NCBI GenBank assembly: GCA_015493675.1
Contig: WGCR01000181.1
Span: 1 to 5,679 of the forward strand
Direction of reading: 5' to 3'
Length of the DNA: 5,679 nucleotides
From: Anaerolineae bacterium
GTDB taxonomy: Bacteria > Chloroflexota > Anaerolineae > J102
Part shown: positions 1-5,679 of the stretch, one piece after another
Layout of the letters: every line of letters begins with the position of its first letter
Position numbering within the stretch: the stretch's first letter is position 1
The notes under the pieces: generated by a model
What the model saw: only the letters and a program-made list of their open reading frames with translations
Databases searched by the model: none
Told to the model about the DNA's origin: nothing
Position numbers and translations under genes: made by a program

Positions 1-1059
1 GCCAAAGAAACTGCCGCTCCCACCGAAGAGGCTGCTGCGACTACTGCTCCTGCTGCTACCGAAGCCACCGCAGCCCAGCCCACCGAGAAACCTGCTGCCC
101 AGGAAGGCGAAGGGATGCTGGCCACGGTCAAGTCCCGCGGCAAGATTGTTTGTGGCGTCAACCAGGCCGTCCCCGGTTTTGGCTTCCTTCAGTCTGATGG
201 CAGCTTCGCCGGTTTCGACATCGACTTCTGCAAGGCCCTGGCCGCCGCCGTCTTTGGCGATGCCAGCAAAGTGGAATATCGCCCCCTGAACGCCAAGCAG
301 CGCTTCACCGCCCTGCAGGCTGGCGAGATCGACGTTCTGATCCGCAACACCACCTGGACCCTGACTCGCGACACCGAGCTGGGCGCCAACTTTGCCCCCA
401 CCACCTTCTATGATGGCCAGGGCATCACTGTTCGCAAGGACAGCGGCATCAAAACGCTGGAAGACCTGCAAGGCGCTTCCATCTGCGTTAGCTCCGGCAC
501 CACCACCGAGCTGAATCTGGCTGACCAGATGTCCGCTCATGGCATCGAGTACACCCCCGTCGTCTTCGAGACCGCCGATGAGACCACCGGCGCTTACCTG
601 GATGGCCGCTGCGACGCCTACACCACCGACAAATCGGGCCTGGTCGCCCGCATGTCCATGTTCCCCCATCCTGAGGAGCACATGATTCTGGACGCCACCC
701 TGTCCAAGGAGCCTCTGGGCCCCGTCGTGCGCCAGGGTGATGATCAGTGGTTCGACATCGTCAAGTGGATGGTCTTCGCCACCTTCCAGGCCGAAGAGTC
801 CGGCATCACCTCCCAGAATGTGGATGAGATGAAGAACTCCGAGGATCCCAACATCCGCAAGCTGCTGGGCGTGGAAGGCGACATGGGCGCCAAGCTGGGT
901 CTGGATAATGACTGGGCCTACAACATCATCAAACAGGTTGGCAACTACGCCGAGATCTACGATCGCAACCTGGGCCCCGACACCGTGTTCAACCTGCCCC
1001 GCGGCATGAACTCCTCTTACGTCGATGGCGGTCTGCTGTATTCGCCTCCGTTCCGCTAA
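1..1059 (+). CDS. aapJ: General L-amino-acid ABC transporter substrate-binding protein, AapJ/BztA type (5' partial)
   Basis: Extracytoplasmic receptor that binds polar amino acids and delivers them to the AapQ/AapM permease. The frame is open from base 1, so the signal peptide and true start lie upstream. The ATG at 115 is internal: the family domain begins just after it, but the open frame before it encodes a credible linker. Visible residues 1-38 are almost all Ala/Thr/Pro/Glu, like the spacer behind a lipobox cysteine in Chloroflexota lipoproteins; the lipobox is outside the window. The domain carries AapJ hallmarks: CGVNQ near 51, GFDIDFCKAL near 72-79, NAKQRFTALQ, RNTTWTLTRD at 115-124, GTTTELNLADQ, KEPLGPVVRQGDDQWFDIV, NDWAYNIIKQVGNY and a C-terminal GGLLYSPPFR. 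Cysteines 51, 77, 162 and 204 fall at positions I recall as conserved in the family; paired disulfides are possible (inference). All 13 Arg codons are CGC and nearly all Leu codons CTG, unlike the permeases, suggesting high expression. The exact substrate range cannot be read from sequence. Confidence 0.93.
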   Translation, partial: AKETAAPTEEAAATTAPAATEATAAQPTEKPAAQEGEGMLATVKSRGKIVCGVNQAVPGFGFLQSDGSFAGFDIDFCKALAAAVFGDASKVEYRPLNAKQRFTALQAGEIDVLIRNTTWTLTRDTELGANFAPTTFYDGQGITVRKDSGIKTLEDLQGASICVSSGTTTELNLADQMSAHGIEYTPVVFETADETTGAYLDGRCDAYTTDKSGLVARMSMFPHPEEHMILDATLSKEPLGPVVRQGDDQWFDIVKWMVFATFQAEESGITSQNVDEMKNSEDPNIRKLLGVEGDMGAKLGLDNDWAYNIIKQVGNYAEIYDRNLGPDTVFNLPRGMNSSYVDGGLLYSPPFR

Positions 1060-1080
1060 ATCGATACGCTTTGCATAACC

Positions 1081-1116
1081 GAAGGGAGGGGCCATCAGCC
1101 CTTCCCTTCTGTTTTT
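1081..1116 (+). terminator. Intrinsic terminator between aapJ and the permease genes
   Basis: The arms 1081-1092 and 1098-1109 form a 12-bp stem, fully paired except for one G·U, with a 5-base CATCA loop. A T-rich stretch follows (1110-1116, including five consecutive T). It starts 21 bases after the aapJ stop. In binding-protein transporter operons such a site commonly lets only part of transcription continue into the permeases. Here it may end an abundant aapJ message, with read-through or a second promoter supplying the rest. The structure is seen directly; its strength is inferred. Confidence 0.85.
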
Positions 1117-1137
1117 CTGCTGGCGACTCATCGATGG

Positions 1138-1152
1138 GACCAATTAGTGGTC
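1138..1152. repeat. Short inverted repeat in the aapJ-aapQ gap
   Basis: GACCA at 1138-1142 is mirrored by TGGTC at 1148-1152 across a 5-base spacer. It sits in the leader before aapQ, downstream of the terminator. It could be a small operator half-site pair or a minor hairpin. With only 5-bp arms it could equally be chance. Confidence 0.2.
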
Positions 1153-1183
1153 TGTCTGAAGCGTCGGCATGCAGTCTGGTGGG

Positions 1184-1219
1184 TTGCTGGTATGGACAAA
1201 TGAATAAAATGCGTAGCAT
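1184..1219 (+). promoter_or_regulatory. Weak candidate promoter ahead of aapQ
   Basis: Two overlapping sigma-70-like pairs can be drawn: TTGCTG (1184-1189) with TAAAAT (1205-1210), and TGGACA (1193-1198) with TAGCAT (1214-1219). Both have a 15-bp spacer, shorter than the preferred 17, so neither is convincing. The reason to look here is positional: a terminator closes the preceding gene, and the aapQ start lies 66-75 bases further on. The rest of the gap (about 1220-1270) is pyrimidine-rich with no recognisable element. Confidence 0.2.
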
Positions 1220-1284
1220 CCTGGCAGGTTGATCTCTTTTTTCACCTTCTCTTCTCCACAACGCCACGAAGACAGGTATGACCT

Positions 1285-2475
1285 ATGACATTCAAAAAAT
1301 CAGATCATGGTGCAGTGCCTTTCTGGAGAGATGAACGTTATCTCCAGATCATCGCGCAGGTGGTTGTGGTCGCAGCGTTGATTGCTTTGGGGTATTGGCT
1401 GATTCATAATCTGCTGACGGGGCTGGAAGCTTTGGGAACGCCCCTCAGCTTCAAGTTTTTGGGCCTTACTTCCCAGTTCGATATCGGCGAATCGATGATC
1501 GAGTACAGCCGTAACAGCACCTATACGCAGGCGCTGCTGGTAGGCTTGTTGAACACCATCAAGGTCTCTTTTCTGGGTATTGTATTCGCCACGATTTTCG
1601 GCATTATCGTGGGCATCGCCCGGTTATCGAAGAACTGGCTGGTCAATAAGCTGGCTGCAATCTACGTCGAAACACTGCGCAACATCCCTCTGCTCGTTTT
1701 CCTTATTTTCCTCAGTACTTCCGTTTTCCATAAACTTCCGCGGGTCAAAGACGCTCTTTCCGCCTGGGGCTGGGCATTTCTCACCAATCGCGGCATCTAC
1801 GTCGTCTGGCCGCGGCCATCTGGCGGGTGGGACGTTTACAAATGGTTCCTGCTGGGCGCTTTCATCATCGGATTCATTGTCGCAGCAATCAAATTCCGGG
1901 AGGGCAAGAAAACAGGTCGTATGCCTCTATACTGGTTGTGGGGCTTCGCCGTCTTTGCACTGGTGGCCGCCATCTCCTGGTTTATTGCCCAGTTCATGGC
2001 CGGGCCGCCCATGTATCTTGACTTCCCCACCCTGCAGGGGCGGAACTTCAAGGGCGGGCAATCGCTGACGCCCGAGTTCATGGCCATTTTCACCGGTCTG
2101 GTCGTCTACACATCGGCCTTTATCGCCGAAGTGGTGCGGGCGGGCATCCAGTCCGTCTCCAAAGGCCAGCGCGAGGCGGCAACGGCCGTGGGGCTCAGCG
2201 GCTTCCAGACCATGCGCCTGGTCATTTTCCCGCAGGCCATGCGGGTGATCATCCCGCCCATGACCAGCCAGTACCTGAATCTGACCAAGAACTCGTCGCT
2301 GGCCATTGCCGTAGGCTATCCCGATTTGTTCGCTGTGGGCAGCACCATCATCAATCAGGCGGGCCGGGCGGTAGAGATCATTCTCGTCACCATGGGCGTC
2401 TATCTCACCTTCAGCCTGCTGACGGCGGTGTTCATGAACTGGTACAACAAACATACTCAACTGGTGGAGCGTTAG
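1285..2475 (+). CDS. aapQ: General L-amino-acid ABC transporter permease, AapQ/BztB type
   Basis: Inner-membrane permease of the His/Glu/Gln/Arg (polar amino acid) family, expected to form the translocation channel as a heterodimer with the next gene's product. The 396 residues match the family's roughly 400. Hydrophobic segments lie near 20-42, 83-111, 130-148, 188-205, 215-240 and 262-285, with more toward the C-terminus. The N-terminal FWRDERY, the VGLLNTIKVSFLGI block and ETLRNIPLL near 130 are characteristic. The cytoplasmic EAA loop that docks the ATPase reads EAATAVGLSG from E297, with the invariant Gly at 303, followed by FPQAMRVIIPP. The start is fixed: an in-frame TGA at 1279-1281 excludes anything further upstream, and a weak AGG-type site (1274-1276) sits 8 bases before the ATG. 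The stop is TAG, 2 bases before the next ATG. Codon use is mixed (CGG, CGT, TTG, TTA), unlike aapJ. Confidence 0.93.
   Translation: MTFKKSDHGAVPFWRDERYLQIIAQVVVVAALIALGYWLIHNLLTGLEALGTPLSFKFLGLTSQFDIGESMIEYSRNSTYTQALLVGLLNTIKVSFLGIVFATIFGIIVGIARLSKNWLVNKLAAIYVETLRNIPLLVFLIFLSTSVFHKLPRVKDALSAWGWAFLTNRGIYVVWPRPSGGWDVYKWFLLGAFIIGFIVAAIKFREGKKTGRMPLYWLWGFAVFALVAAISWFIAQFMAGPPMYLDFPTLQGRNFKGGQSLTPEFMAIFTGLVVYTSAFIAEVVRAGIQSVSKGQREAATAVGLSGFQTMRLVIFPQAMRVIIPPMTSQYLNLTKNSSLAIAVGYPDLFAVGSTIINQAGRAVEIILVTMGVYLTFSLLTAVFMNWYNKHTQLVER
2463..2469 (+). promoter_or_regulatory. Ribosome binding site for aapM inside the end of aapQ
   Basis: GGTGGAG lies within the last codons of aapQ, 8 bases before the aapM ATG at 2478. 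With only 2 bases between the aapQ stop and that ATG, ribosomes finishing aapQ can reinitiate directly. This would favour balanced production of the two permease subunits (inference). Confidence 0.65.
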
Positions 2476-2477
2476 CC

Positions 2478-3686
2478 ATGACATCACTTACTCCTGCCAA
2501 AGATATCATGCCTCCTCCCACTGAACGGTCCACCGTCCTGGGATGGATGAAGAAGAATCTGTTCGGATCGATTGGCGATACGATTCTCACGTTTGTGGCT
2601 GGCGGCTTCCTACTCTGGCTGATTTACGCCATTGTAAAGTGGATTTTCACCACAGCGCAATGGGCTGCTGTCACAGACAATCTGCAGTTGTATATGAAAG
2701 GTCAGTATCCCGCTTCGGAGGATTGGCGTTTGTGGTTGCTGATGTTCCTGCTGGCCCTGGTTGTGGGCCTGGCGTGGGGCATCTTCCTCAAACGGGCTGA
2801 AGCTGTGGGATGGGTGCTATTGATCATTCCTGTGGTTTTGGCTCTCTGGCTGATCTCGCTGCATCGGGAAGCCTGGTGGAAATTCCTCGTGGTCGATGTG
2901 TTGGCCATTCTGGGATATTTTCTGGGGAAGCGCTATCCCCGAAAACTGGCCCGCCCCACTTACATCCTCATCTTGTTATATATGCCGTTGACCATTCTCA
3001 TCGTGCGCGGCCTGGGCGAGAATGGTTTTATGAAGCTGGTGCCCACCAATCTGTGGGGCGGCTTGCTGCTCTCCTTGCTGTTGGCCATTTTCGGCATTGT
3101 GTTCTCCTTCCCTATTGGCGTGCTGCTGGCGCTGGGAAGACAATCCAAAATGCCGGCGCTCAAAATGCTCAGTGTGATCTACATCGAGCTGATTCGCGGC
3201 GTGCCTTTGATCACTCTGTTGTTCATGGGCCAGTTGATGTTGCCGTTTTTCCTGCCCGCGGGCATCACCATCGATCGCGTGATTCGCGCCACGGTGGCCA
3301 TCATCATGTTTGCTGCGGCCTACATGGCGGAAAATGTACGCGGTGGGTTACAATCTATTCCCAAAGGCCAGTATGAAGCGGCTGATGTCGTCGGTCTCAG
3401 CGGCTGGCAGAAGATGGTGTTCATCATTCTGCCTCAGGCGCTGCGGGCCGTGATCCCGGTTTTGGTGGGTCAGTTCATCGGCCTGTTCAAAGATACGTCG
3501 CTGGTGGCCCTGGTGGGGTTGCTGGATTTGCTCGGCATCGCCCGCGGCATTCTGGCCAACCCAAACTACATCGGTCGTCAGTTAGAAGTCTTCGCCTTTA
3601 TCGCCATGATTTATTGGGTGTTCAGCTACGGCATGTCTTACGCCTCCGGCCGTCTGGAGACATCGCTGGGCGTTGGCGAACGCTAA
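2478..3686 (+). CDS. aapM: General L-amino-acid ABC transporter permease, AapM/BztC type
   Basis: Second membrane subunit of the amino-acid importer, partner of AapQ. The length of 402 residues is near the family norm. The N-terminal half holds extra hydrophobic segments near 35-57, 84-103, 110-128 and 133-148, typical of AapM. It is followed by the permease core with LWGGLLLSLLLAIFGIVFSFPIG, near 192-214, and ELIRGVPLITLLFMGQ. The EAA docking loop reads KGQYEAADVVGLSGWQ, with E300-A301-A302 and the invariant Gly at 306, then ILPQALRAVIPV and the FKDTSLVALVGLLDLLG segment typical of polar amino-acid permeases. The start at 2478 is supported by the ribosome binding site at 2463-2469. Resemblance to AapQ in the C-terminal half reflects the paired architecture of this family rather than a recent duplication. 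Confidence 0.93.
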   Translation: MTSLTPAKDIMPPPTERSTVLGWMKKNLFGSIGDTILTFVAGGFLLWLIYAIVKWIFTTAQWAAVTDNLQLYMKGQYPASEDWRLWLLMFLLALVVGLAWGIFLKRAEAVGWVLLIIPVVLALWLISLHREAWWKFLVVDVLAILGYFLGKRYPRKLARPTYILILLYMPLTILIVRGLGENGFMKLVPTNLWGGLLLSLLLAIFGIVFSFPIGVLLALGRQSKMPALKMLSVIYIELIRGVPLITLLFMGQLMLPFFLPAGITIDRVIRATVAIIMFAAAYMAENVRGGLQSIPKGQYEAADVVGLSGWQKMVFIILPQALRAVIPVLVGQFIGLFKDTSLVALVGLLDLLGIARGILANPNYIGRQLEVFAFIAMIYWVFSYGMSYASGRLETSLGVGER

Positions 3687-3694
3687 CCCATTCG

Positions 3695-3704
3695 AGTTGC
3701 AACT
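3695..3704. repeat. 10-bp perfect palindrome before aapP
   Basis: AGTTGCAACT is a perfect palindrome in the 51-bp gap between aapM and aapP, starting 9 bases after the aapM stop. It could be a regulator half-site or a chance arrangement. With no central loop it is a poor RNA hairpin and it lacks a T tract, so it is not a terminator. No promoter is evident here, so aapP is probably transcribed with aapM. Confidence 0.3.
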
Positions 3705-3725
3705 TAAACGTCCTAATTTCCACAC

Positions 3726-3730
3726 AGGAG
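3726..3730 (+). promoter_or_regulatory. Ribosome binding site of aapP
   Basis: AGGAG, in the context ACACAGGAG, lies 7 bases before the ATG at 3738. It is the most canonical Shine-Dalgarno site in the window and supports efficient, independent initiation of the ATPase gene. Confidence 0.75.
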
Positions 3731-3737
3731 TTTTCCT

Positions 3738-4517
3738 ATGAGTAATGAATCTTCGACCAAATCCGGCGCCGTCAAGGAAGGCGAGCCCATTATCAAGTGC
3801 GAAGAAGTGCACAAGTGGTATGGCAATTTTCATGTGCTGCGCGGCGTGAACATGAATGTGCAGAAAGGCGAGGTGGTGGTGGTTTTCGGCCCCTCCGGGT
3901 CGGGCAAATCCACCTTTATTCGCTGCATCAACCGTCTGGAAGAGCATCAGAAAGGGCATATCATCGTTGATGGCATTGAGCTTAGCCATGATGTGCGTAA
4001 TATCGCCGCTATCCGCAAGGAAGTGGGCATGGTCTTCCAGCAATTCAACCTGTTCCCGCATCTGACGGTGATGCAGAATATCACGTTGGGACCGATTTAC
4101 GTGCGCAAGTGGAACAAGGATAAAGCTGAGGAGATCGCCATGCAGCTTCTGGAGCGCGTCGGCATCCCCGAACAGGCCCAAAAATATCCCGGCCAGCTTT
4201 CGGGCGGCCAGCAGCAGCGTGTGGCTATCGCCCGCGCTCTGGCCATGCAGCCCAAGATCATGCTTTTCGATGAGCCTACCTCGGCGCTGGACCCGGAGAT
4301 GATCAAGGAAGTGCTGGAGGTCATGGAAGAACTGGCCGAGAGCGGCATGACCATGATCGTGGTCACCCATGAGATGGGCTTTGCCCGCGCTGTGGCCGAC
4401 ACCATGTACTTCTTCGATGAAGGTCAGATTGTCGAGAGCGGCTCCCCCGAAGAGGTGTTCCTGCATCCGCAAGAGGATCGCACCAAGTTGTTCCTCTCGC
4501 AGATTTTGTCGCACTAA
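3738..4517 (+). CDS. aapP: General L-amino-acid ABC transporter ATP-binding protein, AapP/BztD type
   Basis: Cytoplasmic nucleotide-binding subunit that dimerises on the AapQ/AapM permease and hydrolyses ATP to drive import. The 259 residues are the usual length. All ABC motifs are intact: Walker A GPSGSGKST at 51-59, Q-loop FQQFNLFPH at 100-108, signature LSGGQQQR at 154-161, Walker B IMLFDEP at 174-180 with catalytic E179, D-loop SALD at 182-185 and the switch His at 211 in VTHEMGFA. The sequence around RCINRLEEHQKG and VVTHEMGFARAVAD is typical of the GlnQ/HisP/AapP polar amino-acid group. The first 17 residues, up to EGEP, form a variable polar leader. Context makes AapP a better name than GlnQ, since both permeases and the binding protein are Aap-like. 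It is the last gene before a strong terminator. Confidence 0.95.
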   Translation: MSNESSTKSGAVKEGEPIIKCEEVHKWYGNFHVLRGVNMNVQKGEVVVVFGPSGSGKSTFIRCINRLEEHQKGHIIVDGIELSHDVRNIAAIRKEVGMVFQQFNLFPHLTVMQNITLGPIYVRKWNKDKAEEIAMQLLERVGIPEQAQKYPGQLSGGQQQRVAIARALAMQPKIMLFDEPTSALDPEMIKEVLEVMEELAESGMTMIVVTHEMGFARAVADTMYFFDEGQIVESGSPEEVFLHPQEDRTKLFLSQILSH

Positions 4518-4521
4518 ATTC

Positions 4522-4545
4522 GACTCTCCGTTTGCTTTGGGAGTC
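4522..4545 (+). other. Small hairpin just after aapP
   Basis: GACTC (4522-4526) plus CC (4528-4529) pair with GG (4539-4540) plus GAGTC (4541-4545), giving 7 bp with one bulged T and a 9-base loop. It starts 4 bases after the aapP stop and has no T tract of its own. It sits directly in front of the main terminator and may stabilise the 3' end of the message (inference). Confidence 0.45.
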
Positions 4546-4548
4546 ATG

Positions 4549-4583
4549 AAGCGCGTCGCTCTTTCGCGGCGCGCTTTTTATTT
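4549..4583 (+). terminator. Intrinsic terminator ending the transporter operon
   Basis: The arms 4549-4559 and 4566-4576 form an 11-bp GC-rich stem with one G·U pair and a 6-base loop. A run of five T (4575-4579) and further T at 4581-4583 follow. This is a textbook Rho-independent terminator 31 bases after the aapP stop. It separates the amino-acid transporter from the downstream peptidase gene. Confidence 0.88.
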
Positions 4584-4632
4584 GGCTATTGGAATGGGAT
4601 ATTGGATACTTGATCCTGAATGAGCGTATCAT
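4582..4632 (+). promoter_or_regulatory. Candidate promoter region for the M42 peptidase gene
   Basis: A promoter is expected here because a strong terminator precedes and a gene starts at 4662. Two weak sigma-70-like options are visible: TTGGCT (4582-4587) with GATACT (4605-4610), 17-bp spacer, and TTGGAT (4603-4608) with TATCAT (4627-4632), 18-bp spacer. The second would give a leader of roughly 20-25 bases. Neither matches consensus well. Confidence 0.3.
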
Positions 4633-4650
4633 CCGTCTTTCACATTCAAT

Positions 4651-4655
4651 CGGAG
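4651..4655 (+). promoter_or_regulatory. Ribosome binding site fixing the peptidase start
   Basis: CGGAG lies 6 bases before the ATG at 4662. It is the reason for choosing that ATG as the start. The first residues after it align well with the family's N-terminus, including the LLNIPGPTG motif. Confidence 0.65.
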
Positions 4656-4661
4656 TTTCTC

Positions 4662-5679
4662 ATGTCTTTACCCCACATCGACGAACAATATCTGCAAGAC
4701 GCCCTCGTCGCGCTTCTCAATATCCCCGGTCCCACAGGTTTTGCCGATGCGGCTGTGGCCTGGGTTGAGGAGGCTGTCACCCGGCTTGGTTTGGCGCATG
4801 AGCGCACTCGCAAGGGCGCTTTGGTGGCGACGCTGGCCGGGCAATCTGATTCTGCGCCGCGGGCGCTGACCGGGCATGTAGACACCCTGGGGGCCATGGT
4901 CAAGGAGATCAAGGGCAATGGCCGTCTGAAATTGACGAAAATCGGCGGTTTTGCCTGGAATACGGTGGAGGGCGAAAGCTGTCAGGTGTTCACGCGTTCT
5001 GGCCGGGCGATCTCGGGCAGTTTGCTGTTGAACCAGGCCTCGGCCCATGTGTATGGTCAAGCGGTCAACAAGACGCTGCGAGATGACGCCGCCATGGAGG
5101 TGCGGCTGGATGAGCGCACCCTGTCGGCGGAGGAGACGCGAGCGTTGGGGATCGAGGTGGGCGATTTCGTGGCTTTTGATCCCCGCGTGGTCGTGACCGA
5201 CAGTGGTTTCATCCGCTCCCGCCATTTGGATGACAAGGCGGGCGTGGTTGCGATGCTGGCTGCGGTCAAGGCTCTGCAGGACGCCGGTCTGACGCCCGCA
5301 CAGCGCACGACCCTGCATTTCAGCAATTACGAAGAGGTCGGGCATGGGGCGGCCAGCGGCTTCCCGCCCGATCTGGCGGAGCTGGTGGCGGTGGATATGG
5401 CCGCGGTGGGCGCGGGCCAGACATCGGATGAGTTTCATGTCACTATCTGCGTCAAAGACAGCGGCGGCCCGTATCATCATGACCTCAGCAACCGTCTGCG
5501 ATCTCTGGCCGAAGCGCAAGCGATTCCCCATCGCGTGGATATTTTTCCCTACTACGGTTCCGACGGCGAGGCTTTCTGGCGGGCCGGAGGAGATGTGAAG
5601 GTGGCGCTCATTGGCCCGGGCGTCGATGCCTCCCACAACTATGAGCGCACCCACATGACCTCCCTGGTCGCCACCACCC
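4662..5679 (+). CDS. M42-family metallo-aminopeptidase (3' partial)
   Basis: Cytosolic dinuclear-metal aminopeptidase of the M42 (glutamyl aminopeptidase/TET-like) family, expected to remove N-terminal residues from peptides. The frame stays open to the window end: 339 codons plus one base are present, so the last residues are missing. The active-site set is complete: metal ligands H72 (GHVDTLG), D190 (SRHLDDKAGV), E225 (NYEEVGHGAA), D245 (AVDM) and H325 (DASHNYERTH), with probable catalytic D74 and E224. The LLNIPGPTG motif (18-26) opens the catalytic domain; the segment from about 85 to 180 fits the M42 PDZ-like insert. GAMVKEIK, SRHLDDKAGV and GVDASHNYERTHM strongly recall the M42 hydrolase subgroup found beside N-acetylglutaminylglutamine amide (NAGGN) synthesis genes; this is from memory, without a search. 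Here its neighbour is an amino-acid importer, but a terminator lies between, so shared function is only suggested. Substrate is unknown. Confidence 0.88.
   Translation, partial: MSLPHIDEQYLQDALVALLNIPGPTGFADAAVAWVEEAVTRLGLAHERTRKGALVATLAGQSDSAPRALTGHVDTLGAMVKEIKGNGRLKLTKIGGFAWNTVEGESCQVFTRSGRAISGSLLLNQASAHVYGQAVNKTLRDDAAMEVRLDERTLSAEETRALGIEVGDFVAFDPRVVVTDSGFIRSRHLDDKAGVVAMLAAVKALQDAGLTPAQRTTLHFSNYEEVGHGAASGFPPDLAELVAVDMAAVGAGQTSDEFHVTICVKDSGGPYHHDLSNRLRSLAEAQAIPHRVDIFPYYGSDGEAFWRAGGDVKVALIGPGVDASHNYERTHMTSLVATT

Noticed and set aside
115..1059. ATG at 115 as the real start of aapJ
   Set aside because: The frame is open upstream to base 1 with a typical lipoprotein-type linker, and no ribosome binding site at good spacing is convincing. 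Starting at 115 would leave an extracellular receptor with no signal peptide.
1133..1152. Resemblance of TGGGACC to the T-box UGGNACC motif in the aapQ leader
   Set aside because: The following CGCG and the wider T-box context are missing, and the terminator lies upstream of it instead of downstream.
1278..1334. 18-codon open frame beginning at the ATG just before aapQ, a possible leader peptide
   Set aside because: The AGG element lies only 1 base from this ATG but 8 bases from the aapQ ATG. The peptide lacks runs of regulatory amino acids, and the overlap looks incidental.
1927..2487. Antisense open frame over the 3' half of aapQ
   Set aside because: It opposes a clear permease with an intact EAA loop. 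It has no plausible start signal or recognisable product.
2810..3376. Same-strand 188-codon frame inside aapM
   Set aside because: It is an out-of-frame reading of a membrane protein gene. It is His-rich low-quality sequence with no domain and no separate ribosome binding site that I could see.
3582..4547. Long antisense open frame (321 codons) covering aapP
   Set aside because: The + strand protein has every ABC ATPase motif. The reverse translation shows no recognisable domain and is a codon-bias shadow.
4668..5654. Long antisense open frame (328 codons) covering the M42 gene
   Set aside because: The + strand frame has the full M42 active site and a ribosome binding site. The antisense product is His/Arg-rich with no domain, as expected of a shadow in GC-rich DNA.

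Overview
The window holds a nearly complete operon for a general L-amino-acid ABC transporter of the Aap/Bzt type, followed by a separate, truncated gene for an M42-family metallo-aminopeptidase. All genes read on the + strand. The moderately high GC, the ATG starts with GGAG-type ribosome binding sites, and a long Ala/Thr/Pro/Glu-rich linker ahead of the solute-binding domain suggest a Chloroflexota bacterium, perhaps Anaerolineae-like. That linker is typical of Chloroflexota lipoprotein binding proteins. The taxonomic call is an inference from style, not proof.

Layout: (1) 1-1059, an aapJ-like binding protein, 5' end missing. (2) 1060-1284, a 225-bp gap with a strong intrinsic terminator just after the stop codon, then a leader with only weak promoter candidates. 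(3) 1285-2475 and 2478-3686, the two permeases aapQ and aapM, 2 bp apart and probably translationally coupled. (4) A 51-bp gap with a good ribosome binding site and a 10-bp palindrome. (5) 3738-4517, the ATPase aapP. (6) 4518-4661, two successive hairpins, the second a GC-rich stem followed by a T tract, closing the operon, then a short leader. (7) 4662 to the window end, an M42 peptidase with all expected metal and catalytic residues visible and its C-terminus cut off.

How it works together: the binding protein, probably lipid-anchored outside the membrane, captures amino acids and delivers them to the AapQ-AapM channel, and AapP dimers power import. The terminator after aapJ and the strongly restricted codon use of aapJ fit the usual need for more binding protein than membrane complex. 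The cytosolic aminopeptidase could release amino acids from peptides, but it lies beyond a terminator and need not share regulation with the transporter. Its motifs resemble the M42 hydrolases associated with N-acetylglutaminylglutamine amide (NAGGN) gene clusters.

I see no mobile element, CRISPR array, RNA gene or novel multi-gene system. This is mostly an ordinary metabolic region, and the points worth checking concern expression control and the peptidase subfamily.
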